Shown here in pieces: positions 11,047 through 21,328 of a stretch of 53,878 nt of DNA. How positions within the stretch are numbered: position 1 is the stretch's first letter; every line of letters begins with the position of its first letter. The notes under the pieces were generated by a model that was not told where the DNA came from, ran no database searches, and was given only the letters and a program-made list of their open reading frames with translations. This stretch comes from an uncultured Clostridia bacterium (GTDB lineage: Bacteria > Bacillota > Clostridia > TANB77 > CAG-508): the NCBI GenBank assembly GCA_947627495.1, contig CANQWH010000003.1:1-53878 (forward strand), in the 5' to 3' direction. Position numbers and translations under genes: made by a program.

Positions 11047-11874
11047 TTAGTATTCTTGCATCAATTCTAATAAATAAGGTATTGCTTCTTCAAAATTAAC
11101 GCCATATTTAGTTCCATTTATATCTTCATAAGTTAATCTTACACATTCTGTTGTAAATTTAGTTGCTATTTTAATTGACTCTTCTAAGCTGTTATTTTGC
11201 ACCAAACTTCCAGCAAGTGCACTTGTGAAAACATCTCCTGTACCATGATAACTTATATTGTATTTTGTTTCAAAATTACTACAAAATTCTTTACCATTAT
11301 ATCCTATTGCACCAATTTTATTATTATCTTCAACTCCTGTTATAATCACGTTTTTAGGACCTAAATTACTCAATTTCTTTGCTATATTTTCTATCTCTTT
11401 TACGCTATAATGTTCGTTATATTCTTCTCCTAATAGTAAGCTAGCCTCTGTTAAGTTAGGCCTTAAAATGTCTATCTTTTTACATATTTCTTTCATCTTG
11501 TTTACAATATTCTTATTTATTCCACTATACAATTTTCCATGGTCTGCCATCGCAGGATCAAATACAACAATATTATTATCTGTTTTAAATTGTTCTATAA
11601 AATACATAACTAAATCTAATATTTCGTCTGTTCCTGTATAACCTATATATATTAAATCAAATTTAAAATTTTCATCTTTCCAATGTTTTATAATTTTATA
11701 TATTTCATCTGATAAATTCTTAAATGTAAAATTGCTAAATGCTGTATGTGTTGAAAGTATGGAAGTAGGAAGAATAGCTGTTTCTACTCCCATGCTTGAT
11801 ATTATAGGAAGTGCTACGGTTTGAGAGCATTTGCCAATGCATGAAATATCTTGTATTGAGACAATTCTTTTCAT
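11047..11874 (-). CDS. pyridoxamine/pyridoxal kinase
   Basis: QDISCIGKCSQTVALPIISSMGVETAILPTSILSTHT...YHGTGDVFTSALAGSLV. Confidence 0.93.
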   Translation of the reverse strand: MKRIVSIQDISCIGKCSQTVALPIISSMGVETAILPTSILSTHTAFSNFTFKNLSDEIYKIIKHWKDENFKFDLIYIGYTGTDEILDLVMYFIEQFKTDNNIVVFDPAMADHGKLYSGINKNIVNKMKEICKKIDILRPNLTEASLLLGEEYNEHYSVKEIENIAKKLSNLGPKNVIITGVEDNNKIGAIGYNGKEFCSNFETKYNISYHGTGDVFTSALAGSLVQNNSLEESIKIATKFTTECVRLTYEDINGTKYGVNFEEAIPYLLELMQEY

Positions 11875-11899
11875 AAAAAAAGTATTCCTTTCTCTAATC

Positions 11900-12004
11900 T
11901 TAAATTAACATTAGTATAACTGCAACTAAATTGTTTATCATATGAGCAATAGTACAAGCTACTACATTATTATCAGTTTTTATATAAACTATTGCAAACA
12001 TCAT
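11900..12004 (-). pseudogene. C-terminal fragment resembling CPBP-family intramembrane protease
   Basis: MMFAIVYIKTDNNVVACTIAHMINNLVAVILMLI*. Confidence 0.4.
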
Positions 12005-12205
12005 TTTTGTTTTCTATTTCTTCATTTTTTACTGAATTTATATCTTCCATATTTACTCCTTCTTTCATTATTTTTTATATTATAGCTCTCTACAGTACCA
12101 ATGTTTCTATTATTTTGTTTATCGTTTTTTTTAATTCCATTAAGTTTTACATGGATTTATTTTACCATTACTTTATTTTTTTGTAAAGTTATTAAATTAA
12201 TTTTT

Positions 12206-12494
12206 TTAATCCAATGTTGTACTTGTTCTTCCTGTTCCTACTACATCTTCTTGAAGTGAGCGCCATGTGTTACACCCTACTATTCCATCTGCTGATAATC
12301 CTCTTGAACGTTGATAGTTTCTTACCGCTTCTTCAGTTCTACTCCCGAAATATCCCGTCTAATCCACCTGTTCTGAATCCTAAAGTATTTAAGTCATCTT
12401 GTGCTATTAATACATATGTGCTAATACTACCTCTTCTGATTACAGGATAACCTCCTGTACTACACGCTGGTCTTCCAAAACGTTTATCAAAATG
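12206..12494 (-). pseudogene. 3' part of host peptidoglycan-binding-domain gene, split by the prophage; also contains in-frame CGG 12345-12347
   Basis: with C skipped: RFGRPACSTGGYPVIRRGSISTYVLIAQDDLNTLGFRTGGLDGIF-G-SRTEEAVRNYQRSRGLSADGIVGCNTWRSLQEDVVGTGRTSTTLD*. Confidence 0.85.
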
Positions 12495-12508
12495 TTAATG
12501 ATACCTGC
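12482..12508. other. attL: core 12482-12494 plus phage arm aatgatacctgc 12497-12508
   Basis: matches attR core; arm is inverted copy of the attR arm. Confidence 0.88.
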
Positions 12509-12619
12509 TATTTTATGCATTTAGTTTCTTTTATAATAATTTTATAGTAATACTTCAAATATTACATTAGAAGTAATAGAATAATATTTAAAAAAATTAA
12601 AAATCTTTTCAAATATATA

Positions 12620-12648
12620 TTGACAGCATATGTTACATATGCTAAACT
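12620..12648 (+). promoter_or_regulatory. promoter with palindromic operator filling the 17-bp spacer
   Basis: TTGACA-gcatatgttacatatgc-TAAACT; 19-bp palindrome 12625-12643. Confidence 0.8.
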
Positions 12649-12678
12649 AAATATAATTAATACTAGGAGGTGTAAAAA

Positions 12679-12855
12679 ATGGCAAAATTAACAGCGAGAA
12701 AAATGGCAAGACGTGATGGCACATTAAATATAAACGGTTATACGGCAACATTAGCAAAGGTTCCAACAGAACAATCTGGATTTGATGCAAACACAGAAAT
12801 TGAAATCGAATATAAAAAAGACAAAATCATTATAAAAAAACAACTACCAAAATAA
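12679..12855 (+). CDS. 58-aa AbrB/MazE-like small protein, candidate autoregulator
   Basis: MAKLTARKMARRDGTLNINGYTATLAKVPTEQSGFDANTEIEIEYKKDKIIIKKQLPK; aggagg RBS. Confidence 0.65.
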   Translation: MAKLTARKMARRDGTLNINGYTATLAKVPTEQSGFDANTEIEIEYKKDKIIIKKQLPK

Positions 12856-12888
12856 ATAAAAAAAATTAAAAAACTTTTATAAAAAGTA

Positions 12889-12917
12889 TTGACAACATAT
12901 GTAACATATGTTATAAT
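12889..12917 (+). promoter_or_regulatory. second promoter with the same palindromic operator
   Basis: TTGACA-acatatgtaacatatgt-TATAAT, exact consensus with 17-bp spacer; 19-bp palindrome 12894-12912. Confidence 0.88.
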
Positions 12918-12960
12918 ATAATTACAGCAAGGGAATACAGTAAATAAAAAATAGAAAGGA

Positions 12961-13197
12961 TTGATAAATATGAAAAAATTAACAGTAAAAGAAATTTTAA
13001 ATTTAGAAGATGATGAATTAGAAAAGATGATGACAGAAGAAGAATTTGATAGAATGAAAAATTTAGGATTTGAGTACACATGGCAGTTATTAGATTCATT
13101 ACAAGATGGAGCTAGTTTAAGTGAATTAGAAGAAAACGAAGAATACGTAACAATTTCAGAATACTTAGATTATTTAGAAGAAACGAAAAACGTTTAA
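12961..13197 (+). CDS. 78-aa acidic protein, co-operonic with cas5
   Basis: ORF with RBS after the palindromic promoter; Glu/Asp rich. Confidence 0.75.
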   Translation: MINMKKLTVKEILNLEDDELEKMMTEEEFDRMKNLGFEYTWQLLDSLQDGASLSELEENEEYVTISEYLDYLEETKNV

Positions 13198-13229
13198 TTA
13201 TACAATTATAAAAAGAAAGGTATTAAAAA

Positions 13230-13919
13230 ATGAAAATTTTAAAATTAAAATTATATCAAGAAAATGTATGTTACAGAAAGCCATTTTCATTCAAAGTTGC
13301 AGAAACATATCCTTTACCACCATATTCAACAGTTATAGGCATGTTGCATAATATTTTAGATGCTAAAAATGGAGAAACATATAAGTTTGATATTTCAATT
13401 CAAGGAACATATGCAAGTGTCTGTCATGATAATTATATGTGGGCAAGAAAATTTTTAAACAATGTAGAAAAAAAGAAATATGATAATGCAGATGCTATAA
13501 GAAAACCTTTAAAATTTACCGAACTTGTAGATGTTAATCTGATTTTACACATAAAAGCTGAAAACGAAATAATTGATAAAATTTATAATAATATTATCAA
13601 TGGACAGAAATCAATAATATTGGGTAGAAACTACGATATTGCAAGAGTTGATTATGTTGGAATAGTTGATTGCAAAGAAACTATTAAAGAAGGTACATTA
13701 GCTAATACTGCATATATAAAACCTGAAAATGTAAAAGAAATAAAAAATGATGCTAAAAAAGCATTCAAACCTGGAATAACATTTCATTTAAACACTTATT
13801 ACACTATAAAAAATGATTTAAGATATTTTGATAAAGTAAATGTTTTGTATTGTGAAAAAAATACAAAAGTTATAAACTGTGAAATTGACAATGAAAATGA
13901 TTTTATATTTTTTGTATAA
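13230..13919 (+). CDS. cas5: Cas5-family protein (Cas5t/type I-B-like), orphan
   Basis: MKILKLKLYQENVCYRKPFSFKVAETYPLPPYSTVIGMLHNIL plus VNLILHIKAENEIIDKI and GRNYDIARVDYVG match the Cas5 RAMP pattern. Confidence 0.88.
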   Translation: MKILKLKLYQENVCYRKPFSFKVAETYPLPPYSTVIGMLHNILDAKNGETYKFDISIQGTYASVCHDNYMWARKFLNNVEKKKYDNADAIRKPLKFTELVDVNLILHIKAENEIIDKIYNNIINGQKSIILGRNYDIARVDYVGIVDCKETIKEGTLANTAYIKPENVKEIKNDAKKAFKPGITFHLNTYYTIKNDLRYFDKVNVLYCEKNTKVINCEIDNENDFIFFV

Positions 13920-13923
13920 AATA

Positions 13924-13952
13924 TTGACAGTATAAATCAAATATGCTATAAA
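13924..13952 (+). promoter_or_regulatory. promoter immediately downstream of cas5
   Basis: TTGACA, 17-bp spacer, TATAAA with extended TGC. Confidence 0.65.
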
Positions 13953-13958
13953 TAATAT

Positions 13959-14082
13959 GTTATTTTTAATATAAATAAATTAGAATTTAAATATAAATTT
14001 ATGTTAAGAAAATATTGTAATATAAATAAATTAGAATTAGTAAAAAACTAATTGCAGAAATGTAACTAGTTTTCTTTTTTTA
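13959..14082 (+). ncRNA. candidate small RNA with two 21-nt direct repeats
   Basis: taatataaataaattagaatt at 13967-13987 and 14018-14038; promoter upstream, hairpin plus T-run at ~14041-14082. Confidence 0.4.
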
Positions 14083-14182
14083 CTATAACAAAAAAGAATT
14101 GAAGTTAGTACCAATAACTCCAATTCAAATAACGATATGTGAGAATAACTTCTTATTCTCAATAGTAAAAATTATTTTTTTA

Positions 14183-14537
14183 TTAGTTATAACAATATCT
14201 TAATATTAATTCTAATATTTCTTTATTTGTTATATTTTGCTTTTCATTCTTTGAATAAATTGTTAATAAATAAATATTCCCATCTTCTTTTTCAGCATAG
14301 CAAATAAGTCTATACGCACCAGATTTTCCAATATTTCTGCTTGTACTAGCTATTCTTATTTTAATTGCTACATTATTATCATCTTTTAGACTCATTTGAA
14401 TTACATCACCTTTAAAGTTTCCGTTTTTCTAATTGTTCTAAAACAGGTTCAACATCTGCATCTATGTTTTTATTTTTCTTACATAGTTTTTTTAAATCTT
14501 TTTCAAATCGTGGTGTTGGTATGACATTATATTGCAT
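14183..14537 (-). CDS. RelE-like toxin; ORF broken at CGG 14421-14423
   Basis: MQYNVIPTPRFEKDLKKLCKKNKNIDADVEPVLEQLEK-G-NFKGDVIQMSLKDDNNVAIKIRIASTSRNIGKSGAYRLICY. Confidence 0.75.
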
Positions 14538-14549
14538 AATTCTTGCTCC

Positions 14550-14747
14550 TTATCCTTTATCTTCTTTGATTTCTTTTAGTATATCTCTCCAATTTTTTGG
14601 CTTTATCTTTCCTTCTTTTATAAGTTTTACTTCTTTTAAACTCTCTTCAAGAGATTCATATACACTACAATATCTCTTAGAGGCTTTTTCTTTAGTGTTT
14701 GTCAAACGAGTTACTGTACTCATATTTATCCCTCCTATTTTCTTCAT
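14550..14747 (-). CDS. antitoxin partner (start may be MSTVTRL, 14723)
   Basis: 65-aa ORF directly upstream of the toxin. Confidence 0.65.
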   Translation of the reverse strand: MKKIGGINMSTVTRLTNTKEKASKRYCSVYESLEESLKEVKLIKEGKIKPKNWRDILKEIKEDKG

Positions 14748-14759
14748 ACGCTCTCCTCC

Positions 14760-14787
14760 TTCATAATAATATTAACATTATTATGAA
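14760..14787. promoter_or_regulatory. palindromic operator upstream of the TA pair
   Basis: ttcataataat-attaac-attattatgaa. Confidence 0.6.
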
Positions 14788-15046
14788 GAAAAAAATGTAA
14801 TATTATGTAATTACTCATAATATTTTGTATGACAAATATATAATAAGTTCTACAAAAAGTAAATAATTGTAACATATTTTTTACCAAAATGTAATATTTG
14901 TTACTAAATTGTAATATTATTGTAACATTTATATTGTTTTTTGTCAAGAAGTTATCTTAACAAAAAACAGCTCAAAATCAACAAAAACTCAACGCACGAG
15001 AATTGATTTTAAGCCGTTTTTATTTTTATTTAATATAGTTTGTTGC

Positions 15047-15844
15047 CTATATTAAATATGCTTTTGCCATATATCCGACATTATTGTCACATAATACTCT
15101 TACTTTAAAATATATATAGCCATATTTAGTATATCCCTTTTCATTTTCAAGATATTCTGCTTCTGTTCCTTTTGCATATGCTTTTATTTTCTTTCCATTA
15201 ATATCTAATAGCCATAATCCACTATTTGCATTTACTTTAAAAATTGTATTACTTGTTTGATTATTTGTTGTATTATTAGCTATATTAAGAACCCAGCCTA
15301 TCTGAATATAATTTCCGTTTGTTTCTGCTATTTTAGGATATTTATTTTTATTTGCTTCTATCAATGAATTTACTGTAGTCTTATACTTTTGTGCAATACC
15401 ACTTAATGTGTCTCCTGTTTGTACTGTATATGTAATATTACTTTCTGGAATTTCATTTCCTGTGTTTATTGCTTGTCTACTTCTTAATACACAACTATAT
15501 CCTTTTCTTACAGCACTTACTGTTATTTTTCCGTCATATTTTCTATTTTGCTCTAAGCATTGCAAGTCTGCATCTACTATTACTATATGTCCATATTCCC
15601 CGCTTGTATATACTAATATATCTCCTGCTTTTAACTGTGTAGTTGCACTTAACTTGTCCCAACCTTCTATTATATTATTTGCCCAGTCTTTTGCATTTCC
15701 TCTTGCTTTAAACTTTATTCCACATACATTATATAAATATTGTTGAACTAATGATACACATTGTCCCTTAAATCCACAGTCTGGCTCTGGATTTGCTACA
15801 CTTCCTTGGGCTAATGCCCATTTCTCAAATTCTCTTAAATTCAT
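15047..15844 (-). CDS. endolysin: CHAP-type amidase/peptidase + LysM + SH3-like
   Basis: GQCVSLVQQYL, YGHIVIVD, YTVQTGDTLSGIAQKYKTTVNSL. Confidence 0.92.
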   Translation of the reverse strand: MNLREFEKWALAQGSVANPEPDCGFKGQCVSLVQQYLYNVCGIKFKARGNAKDWANNIIEGWDKLSATTQLKAGDILVYTSGEYGHIVIVDADLQCLEQNRKYDGKITVSAVRKGYSCVLRSRQAINTGNEIPESNITYTVQTGDTLSGIAQKYKTTVNSLIEANKNKYPKIAETNGNYIQIGWVLNIANNTTNNQTSNTIFKVNANSGLWLLDINGKKIKAYAKGTEAEYLENEKGYTKYGYIYFKVRVLCDNNVGYMAKAYLI

Positions 15845-15846
15845 AA

Positions 15847-16194
15847 TTATTCCTCCTTATTATTATTTAATTTTTCTGCTATTTTCTTTGGTAATGGTAA
15901 ACCTAATTTTGCGCAGTTTTCTAACAATGAAACTACTTCCATATAGCATACATATATAACCATAAAATACATGATAGCCTCTATACCAAAAGCAAATTTA
16001 AATACGAACCCTAATACTATGTAACATAATTCAGCACATTTTTTCCCTAATCCATCTCGCATTTTTGAACTAGATACTTCATTGTTTTTCCATGCGTTAT
16101 AATAACCTGTAATAATGTCAAGTACCATTAAGATTAGCGGTAACCCTAGTGTCCACCATATATTTGTGAATTGCAAATTCATTAAATCTTGCAT
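15847..16194 (-). CDS. phage holin family protein
   Basis: LMVLDIITGYYNAWKNNEVSSSKMRDGLGKK. Confidence 0.9.
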   Translation of the reverse strand: MQDLMNLQFTNIWWTLGLPLILMVLDIITGYYNAWKNNEVSSSKMRDGLGKKCAELCYIVLGFVFKFAFGIEAIMYFMVIYVCYMEVVSLLENCAKLGLPLPKKIAEKLNNNKEE

Positions 16195-16219
16195 ACTCTA
16201 CACCTCCATTCTTGCATGT

Positions 16220-16426
16220 TTAATTCTTGTGTTTTAATTTATCTTGTGTTTCTTTTTCTTCTTTTGACTTTAATGATTTCTCATATTCCTGCTGTTCTAG
16301 CAAGTTGACCTGTTCAAATAATTCTTTTAAAAAAGGTTTTATGATGAAAGCTGGCAAATTAGAATTATTTATAGTTTCTACTATTTTTTCTTCAAATTCT
16401 CTTTTTTTTAAGATAAGTTCTTCCAT
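16220..16426 (-). CDS. small phage protein
   Basis: 68-aa ORF in lysis module. Confidence 0.6.
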   Translation of the reverse strand: MEELILKKREFEEKIVETINNSNLPAFIIKPFLKELFEQVNLLEQQEYEKSLKSKEEKETQDKLKHKN

Positions 16427-18673
16427 TATTTCACTCCTTCCAATTTTTCTATTCTATATATAATTTCTTGTATTGCTTTCCACTCTAAAGAAGCCATAGA
16501 ATACAAATCTATCCCCCTTTTATTTACACTTATGACTTGATCTGGAGTATTATAACTATCTCCAATGATAAAACCTGCGTGTTTTTTAGTATTATCATCT
16601 TCTGTTTTATAATTAAATTTATATATTGTAGATTTTTTTATAATATCCATTACGTCTTCTATTTCTGAAATATTTTTTTTTAATTCTACTAATGATGAGT
16701 TATCAAAACTTTGTGCCATTACTGCACCTGTTTTTCCATTTATTGCAACTCCTGAAAATGTTGTTGATGTTCCTGTTGAACAAACAATATCTTCAGCACT
16801 GACAATGTGAGAATTAATTCCACCCAATCCGATGCTTACCGCTATCATTCCATCTTTTTTTATCGTAATACAATTTTTTGGATCTTTTGTATTAATTTGA
16901 AATGTACCTGTTATTTGCTTTGTATTTGTTTCTGTTCCTGCAATTATTCTGTTCATATGCAAACCATCGGAAGAATTTACTTTACTATCTTTATCTATAT
17001 CATATAAATCTGATAACATCGTTGTACTATTTAAAAAACCAACTGCAATGCTTGCTGCATTTCTTACATCATAATAATTATAATCATATAAACCACTTAA
17101 ATCTCCTGAAAACTGAGCACTTCTTAAAGTAAATCCTCCTATTGTTCCACTTGTTGCTGTTATATTACCACTTTCATCTAATTGAAATTTTCCTGTTGTA
17201 ATAACTAACCTTCCCGCTTTTAGACTGATTCTGTCTGCACTTGCATTTATTTCACTTATTAAATCATTTACATTTAATTTTAATTCTATTGAGGCTTGTA
17301 AAGTTTTTTGAGTATTCTCTAATTCTTTTTTAGTTGCATATGTACCAGTAACAGTAGCACTTATAAAATTAGATAATCCCTCTATCCTACTTGTAGACAA
17401 AGTTCCCGTTGTTATGAAATTCGCATTTATTTGTCCATCCATTGTCATTGCTAATTCAAACGGTCCTTCATAGCCATTCGAACTAAAACCAATTCCACCT
17501 AATCCAAATCTCCAAACATTTTTAGCTTGTTCCTTTGGAATTGTATCTAATATTAATATTTCATTATCATCTATATAAACATAACCATTTTTATTTAATG
17601 AATTTATTAAATCTGTTTGTTTTTTTATTACAGTATCTTGTTTTGATAATGTTTGATTAAGTTCAGTTATAGTATTTTTAATATTATCAAACTTTGTCTT
17701 TACATCTCTGTTATAATTTCCAAATGTCAATGAAACAACTTTTTTAGAATTTAAATTATATTCATATTCTAATACTTCTGTAAAAATATTCACAAATGGG
17801 TGTAAAACCTTAATAGTATCACCTATTTCTAACTTTTCGTTAATGTTAGAAATAATCGTATAACTCACTTTTGGCACTTTATTTTCTTCTAAATAAGCTA
17901 GTGCATTCTCCCTTAATTCTTGTAATAATTTTTCTTCTGTTTGTTCTTCACTATCTAAACTTGTTTGAAAATCAATAACTCTCGAATATGGTTTTTCATA
18001 TTGAACATCGCTTTCTAAAAATTTTTCAGGTAACATTATACCGTCATAACCGTACTGGATACAGTTTTGTGCAAACATTACTCCAATCCTCAAATATGTT
18101 AAATTCTTGTAGATTTTTCCTGTACGCTATTGTTTCTCCGTTATCGTGTCCAACACTTTGCAAGAAACTTATATCCCAGTTATCTGCATCAAATACTCCT
18201 CCCCATCTTTCTTCAATTTTCTCCCATGCTTCCAGTAAATTTTTTCTTATAAAATATGCTGTATTTATGTTTTCTACGTTTGAAAAAAAAGTGAAAGGAC
18301 TAACATTGTCAGTCCTTTCATTTATATAATTCAATGCATTTATGCCGTTTTGATTAGTCGGTCTTACATCTACTAAAATATAATCTCTAGCATCAAACAT
18401 TACATGTTCTGCTTTAAATTTTATTTTTCTAGTAGAATATTCAATATTTTCTGCTATTCTAAATGCTTGCGGTCTCAATTTTGATTTTGTTTTAACAACG
18501 CATAGTTTATCTTTACTTATATATTCTTTGTATTTTATTGACACTTCAACATCAATATACCAACCATTTAATGATTTTTTATGAATTTCATTGCACTTTA
18601 AAGGTTCTATGATTTTTTCACCAGCTGTTGAAAAATCTCTATCATTAGCATTAAATATTTTAATCATAGCCAT
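16426..18673 (-). CDS. phage minor structural/tail-associated protein; ORF broken at CGG 18050-18052
   Basis: joins ORF 18044-18673 to 16426-18093: NVCTKLYPV-G-YDGIMLPEKF. Confidence 0.85.
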
Positions 18674-21328
18674 CTATCCTTTCTTTTCATTTCAATAATA
18701 CAATCTCCTGAATGTACCAAAATTTCATTATTTCCAATATTCAAGCTTGGAAATTCATAATCTATTTCTAATTGTCTATTTCTATTTAACCCTTCATATT
18801 TTACTTCTTTTTCTACACAATCTATTTCTACATACTTATCGCCTTTAAAGTCATATTTAAATCTAATACCGTTTATGCTTACATCTATCTTTTCATCATT
18901 TACTTTTGTTATCTTTATAATTGGTCTACTTTGTATATTTCCATTATTTTTAGCATTATATTCTTCGTACATTTTATAGTTAACCTTTATCGTCAATCCA
19001 TCCGTGGCACTAATATTATTTACACCTTCATACATCATAAAGTTTTGTAATCTGTTATATGCTTCTTGTTGAGCTTCGTCGTAAGGTTCAACTATCTCGT
19101 CTGCGATGTTATATTCTATTGTAATTGGTGTACCTTTATCATATTCTTCTGACAAATAAGTTGTAAATTCTTCAACTGTTGAAAATCTCATATCTGTTAT
19201 TATTGCGTTTAAAGAACTTGCCAAGTAAATGCCATCTCTTTTATCTATATTATTACTACCTCCGATACTTTTATAATGACTGCATAATCCACTAAATGCT
19301 TTTTTGGGTAATCCTACCATAAAAGTATGTTCTGCGGTACTAGAAAATTTTGTCCATTTTTCTTTTCCATTATAAATAATTGTATTTCTTTTATGATGTA
19401 TTCCATCACTTGCTGTATAACTGCCTTCTCTAAATACTTGTCCTTCCTTCAATGGAAAATATTCTTTGTGTTCTTTGTATGCTTCATAAGCAGTTGCTGT
19501 ATCGCCTTGAGTTAACTGTATATCTCTTACTAACACAAAATTAGTAGTATTATAAGCAAGTTCAATATAATCAATTGTTTTCCCTTTTTCAGATACAAAC
19601 TCATAATCATATTCCGTTAAGGTTTTTTTTATATATTCTCCTTTAGATGTTCCATCTGTATATACAAAACCAAATCCCGTAAAAACATCGTTTATACTAT
19701 CATAGTTTCTTGCTTTACAACTTAGTACATATTGTGTATTTTCTTTAAATTTTCCGTTCCATGTAATGATAATTATAAATTGACTCTGGCTTAAATTTAT
19801 AATATTCTATATTACCCACAGTTTCTTTTGTCATACTATTTGCATTTACTGAATGAAGTGCATTGTACCAATCTTCACTATTAAATTCATTTTTTCCTAT
19901 ATTTTTAAAGTATAACGAATTGAATGGTGCATATTCTTTTTTCTTTGTTCCTTTGTTTAAACTAATATTTGTAAATTGTACTAATGATGTCTTGTCTGAC
20001 GCATTAGACCAGTCTAATGAAATTCTTACAATCTTTTGTCCCGCTTTAGATGTAGTTTCAATCTCAACATCGTTACGATTACTTTGTGAAAATGTCTTTG
20101 TACCATCTTCATATACAAATGCTAAAACAGGCATAAACGTTGAATTGTTTTGTTTAAGATGATAACTTAATGTGTATTGTTCATTTTTATCAAGTTCTCC
20201 AAACAATATGTCTTGAGAAGTTAGATACTCTAAATTTCCTTTACTTAAATCTAATGTAAATGAATTTTGTTCAATGTTTGTAAAAACTGAATAATCTTTA
20301 GATTTAGATTTTAAGATATCTGTATTGCATAAATTGTCTCCACCTGCATTTTCTATTTCACTTGTAAAATTTGAACTTGGCTTATCTGGAACAAATTCAA
20401 CATAATCTTCAATATAGTCTGTTTTTCCTACTGTTACATTCTTAAATTTATATTCTTTGTCATTTTCATTATTAGCTTGTCTAAAAAATATAATTTTAAT
20501 ATATGTTGCATTTGCAATAGAAGTTTTATATTCGCCAATTCCGACTTTTGTTTTAAGAGCATATTGACTAGCATCTGTATTTGCTGATGCTCCATTACTG
20601 TTATATTCAGCTAATAGACTTTTGTTTGCATCTAAATAATCTGTTTGTAATCTTATATAAGTATTTATTTCAGAGAATATATCTGCTTTAATAAAAAACT
20701 CATTACTTGCTTTATTCCAAAATATATCTACACTTGCTTTAGAATTTGCATTTGGTAAAACTATGTGTCCTTCGTTATCTATATATGCTCCATTTGCTAG
20801 TGTCCAGTCTTCAACTGGTGGACAATATTGTCCGTTAAATACAGTTGTATCCTGCTCTGATTTACCACTTACTATATCTAGCCTTGCTTCTTGTGCATCT
20901 GCATCTGTTATTTGTATATTTGAACCTTCAACTTCTTTATATGTATTAGCTGCTTTCACAATTTCAAACTCATCATCCGCTTTATACCAAAAAGGATTTC
21001 TTATAAAAGTAGTATCTATTATCCTTATGCATGCTTGTCGAATCGGTTCTAATTGCGAATAAAATCGTGCTATTGTTTTTCTACCTTTATATTCAAATTC
21101 GCCTTCCCCATTTAACCAAGCCAAAATGTCATCTATTTTATTAATGTTTAAACATTGTACATAAATCGGTCTTTCTACATATGAATATCCAAGTTCATCA
21201 AATATTGCTCCGTCTTTTCCTTCTACTTCTGTAATTTCATATTTCTGTGCTGCTCTTGCTATAAAGTGTTCTTCTTCTTCAATTATAACTTGCATATCTT
21301 CACTTGATATTCCTTTAAATTTAAACAT
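18664..21328 (-). CDS. distal tail protein (Dit-like) with large inserted domains; ORF broken at CGG 19754-19756
   Basis: joins ORF 19745-21328 to 18664-19536: YNYHYME-G-KFKENTQYVLSCKARN. Confidence 0.8.

Noticed and set aside
12738-13099. Minus-strand ORFs 12738-13079 and 12911-13099
   Set aside because: Antisense to two well-supported + strand genes with promoters and RBSs; compositional artefacts.
13959-14082. A genuine CRISPR array next to cas5
   Set aside because: Only two short AT-rich repeats, no multiple regular spacers, no adaptation genes; kept only as a tentative RNA candidate.
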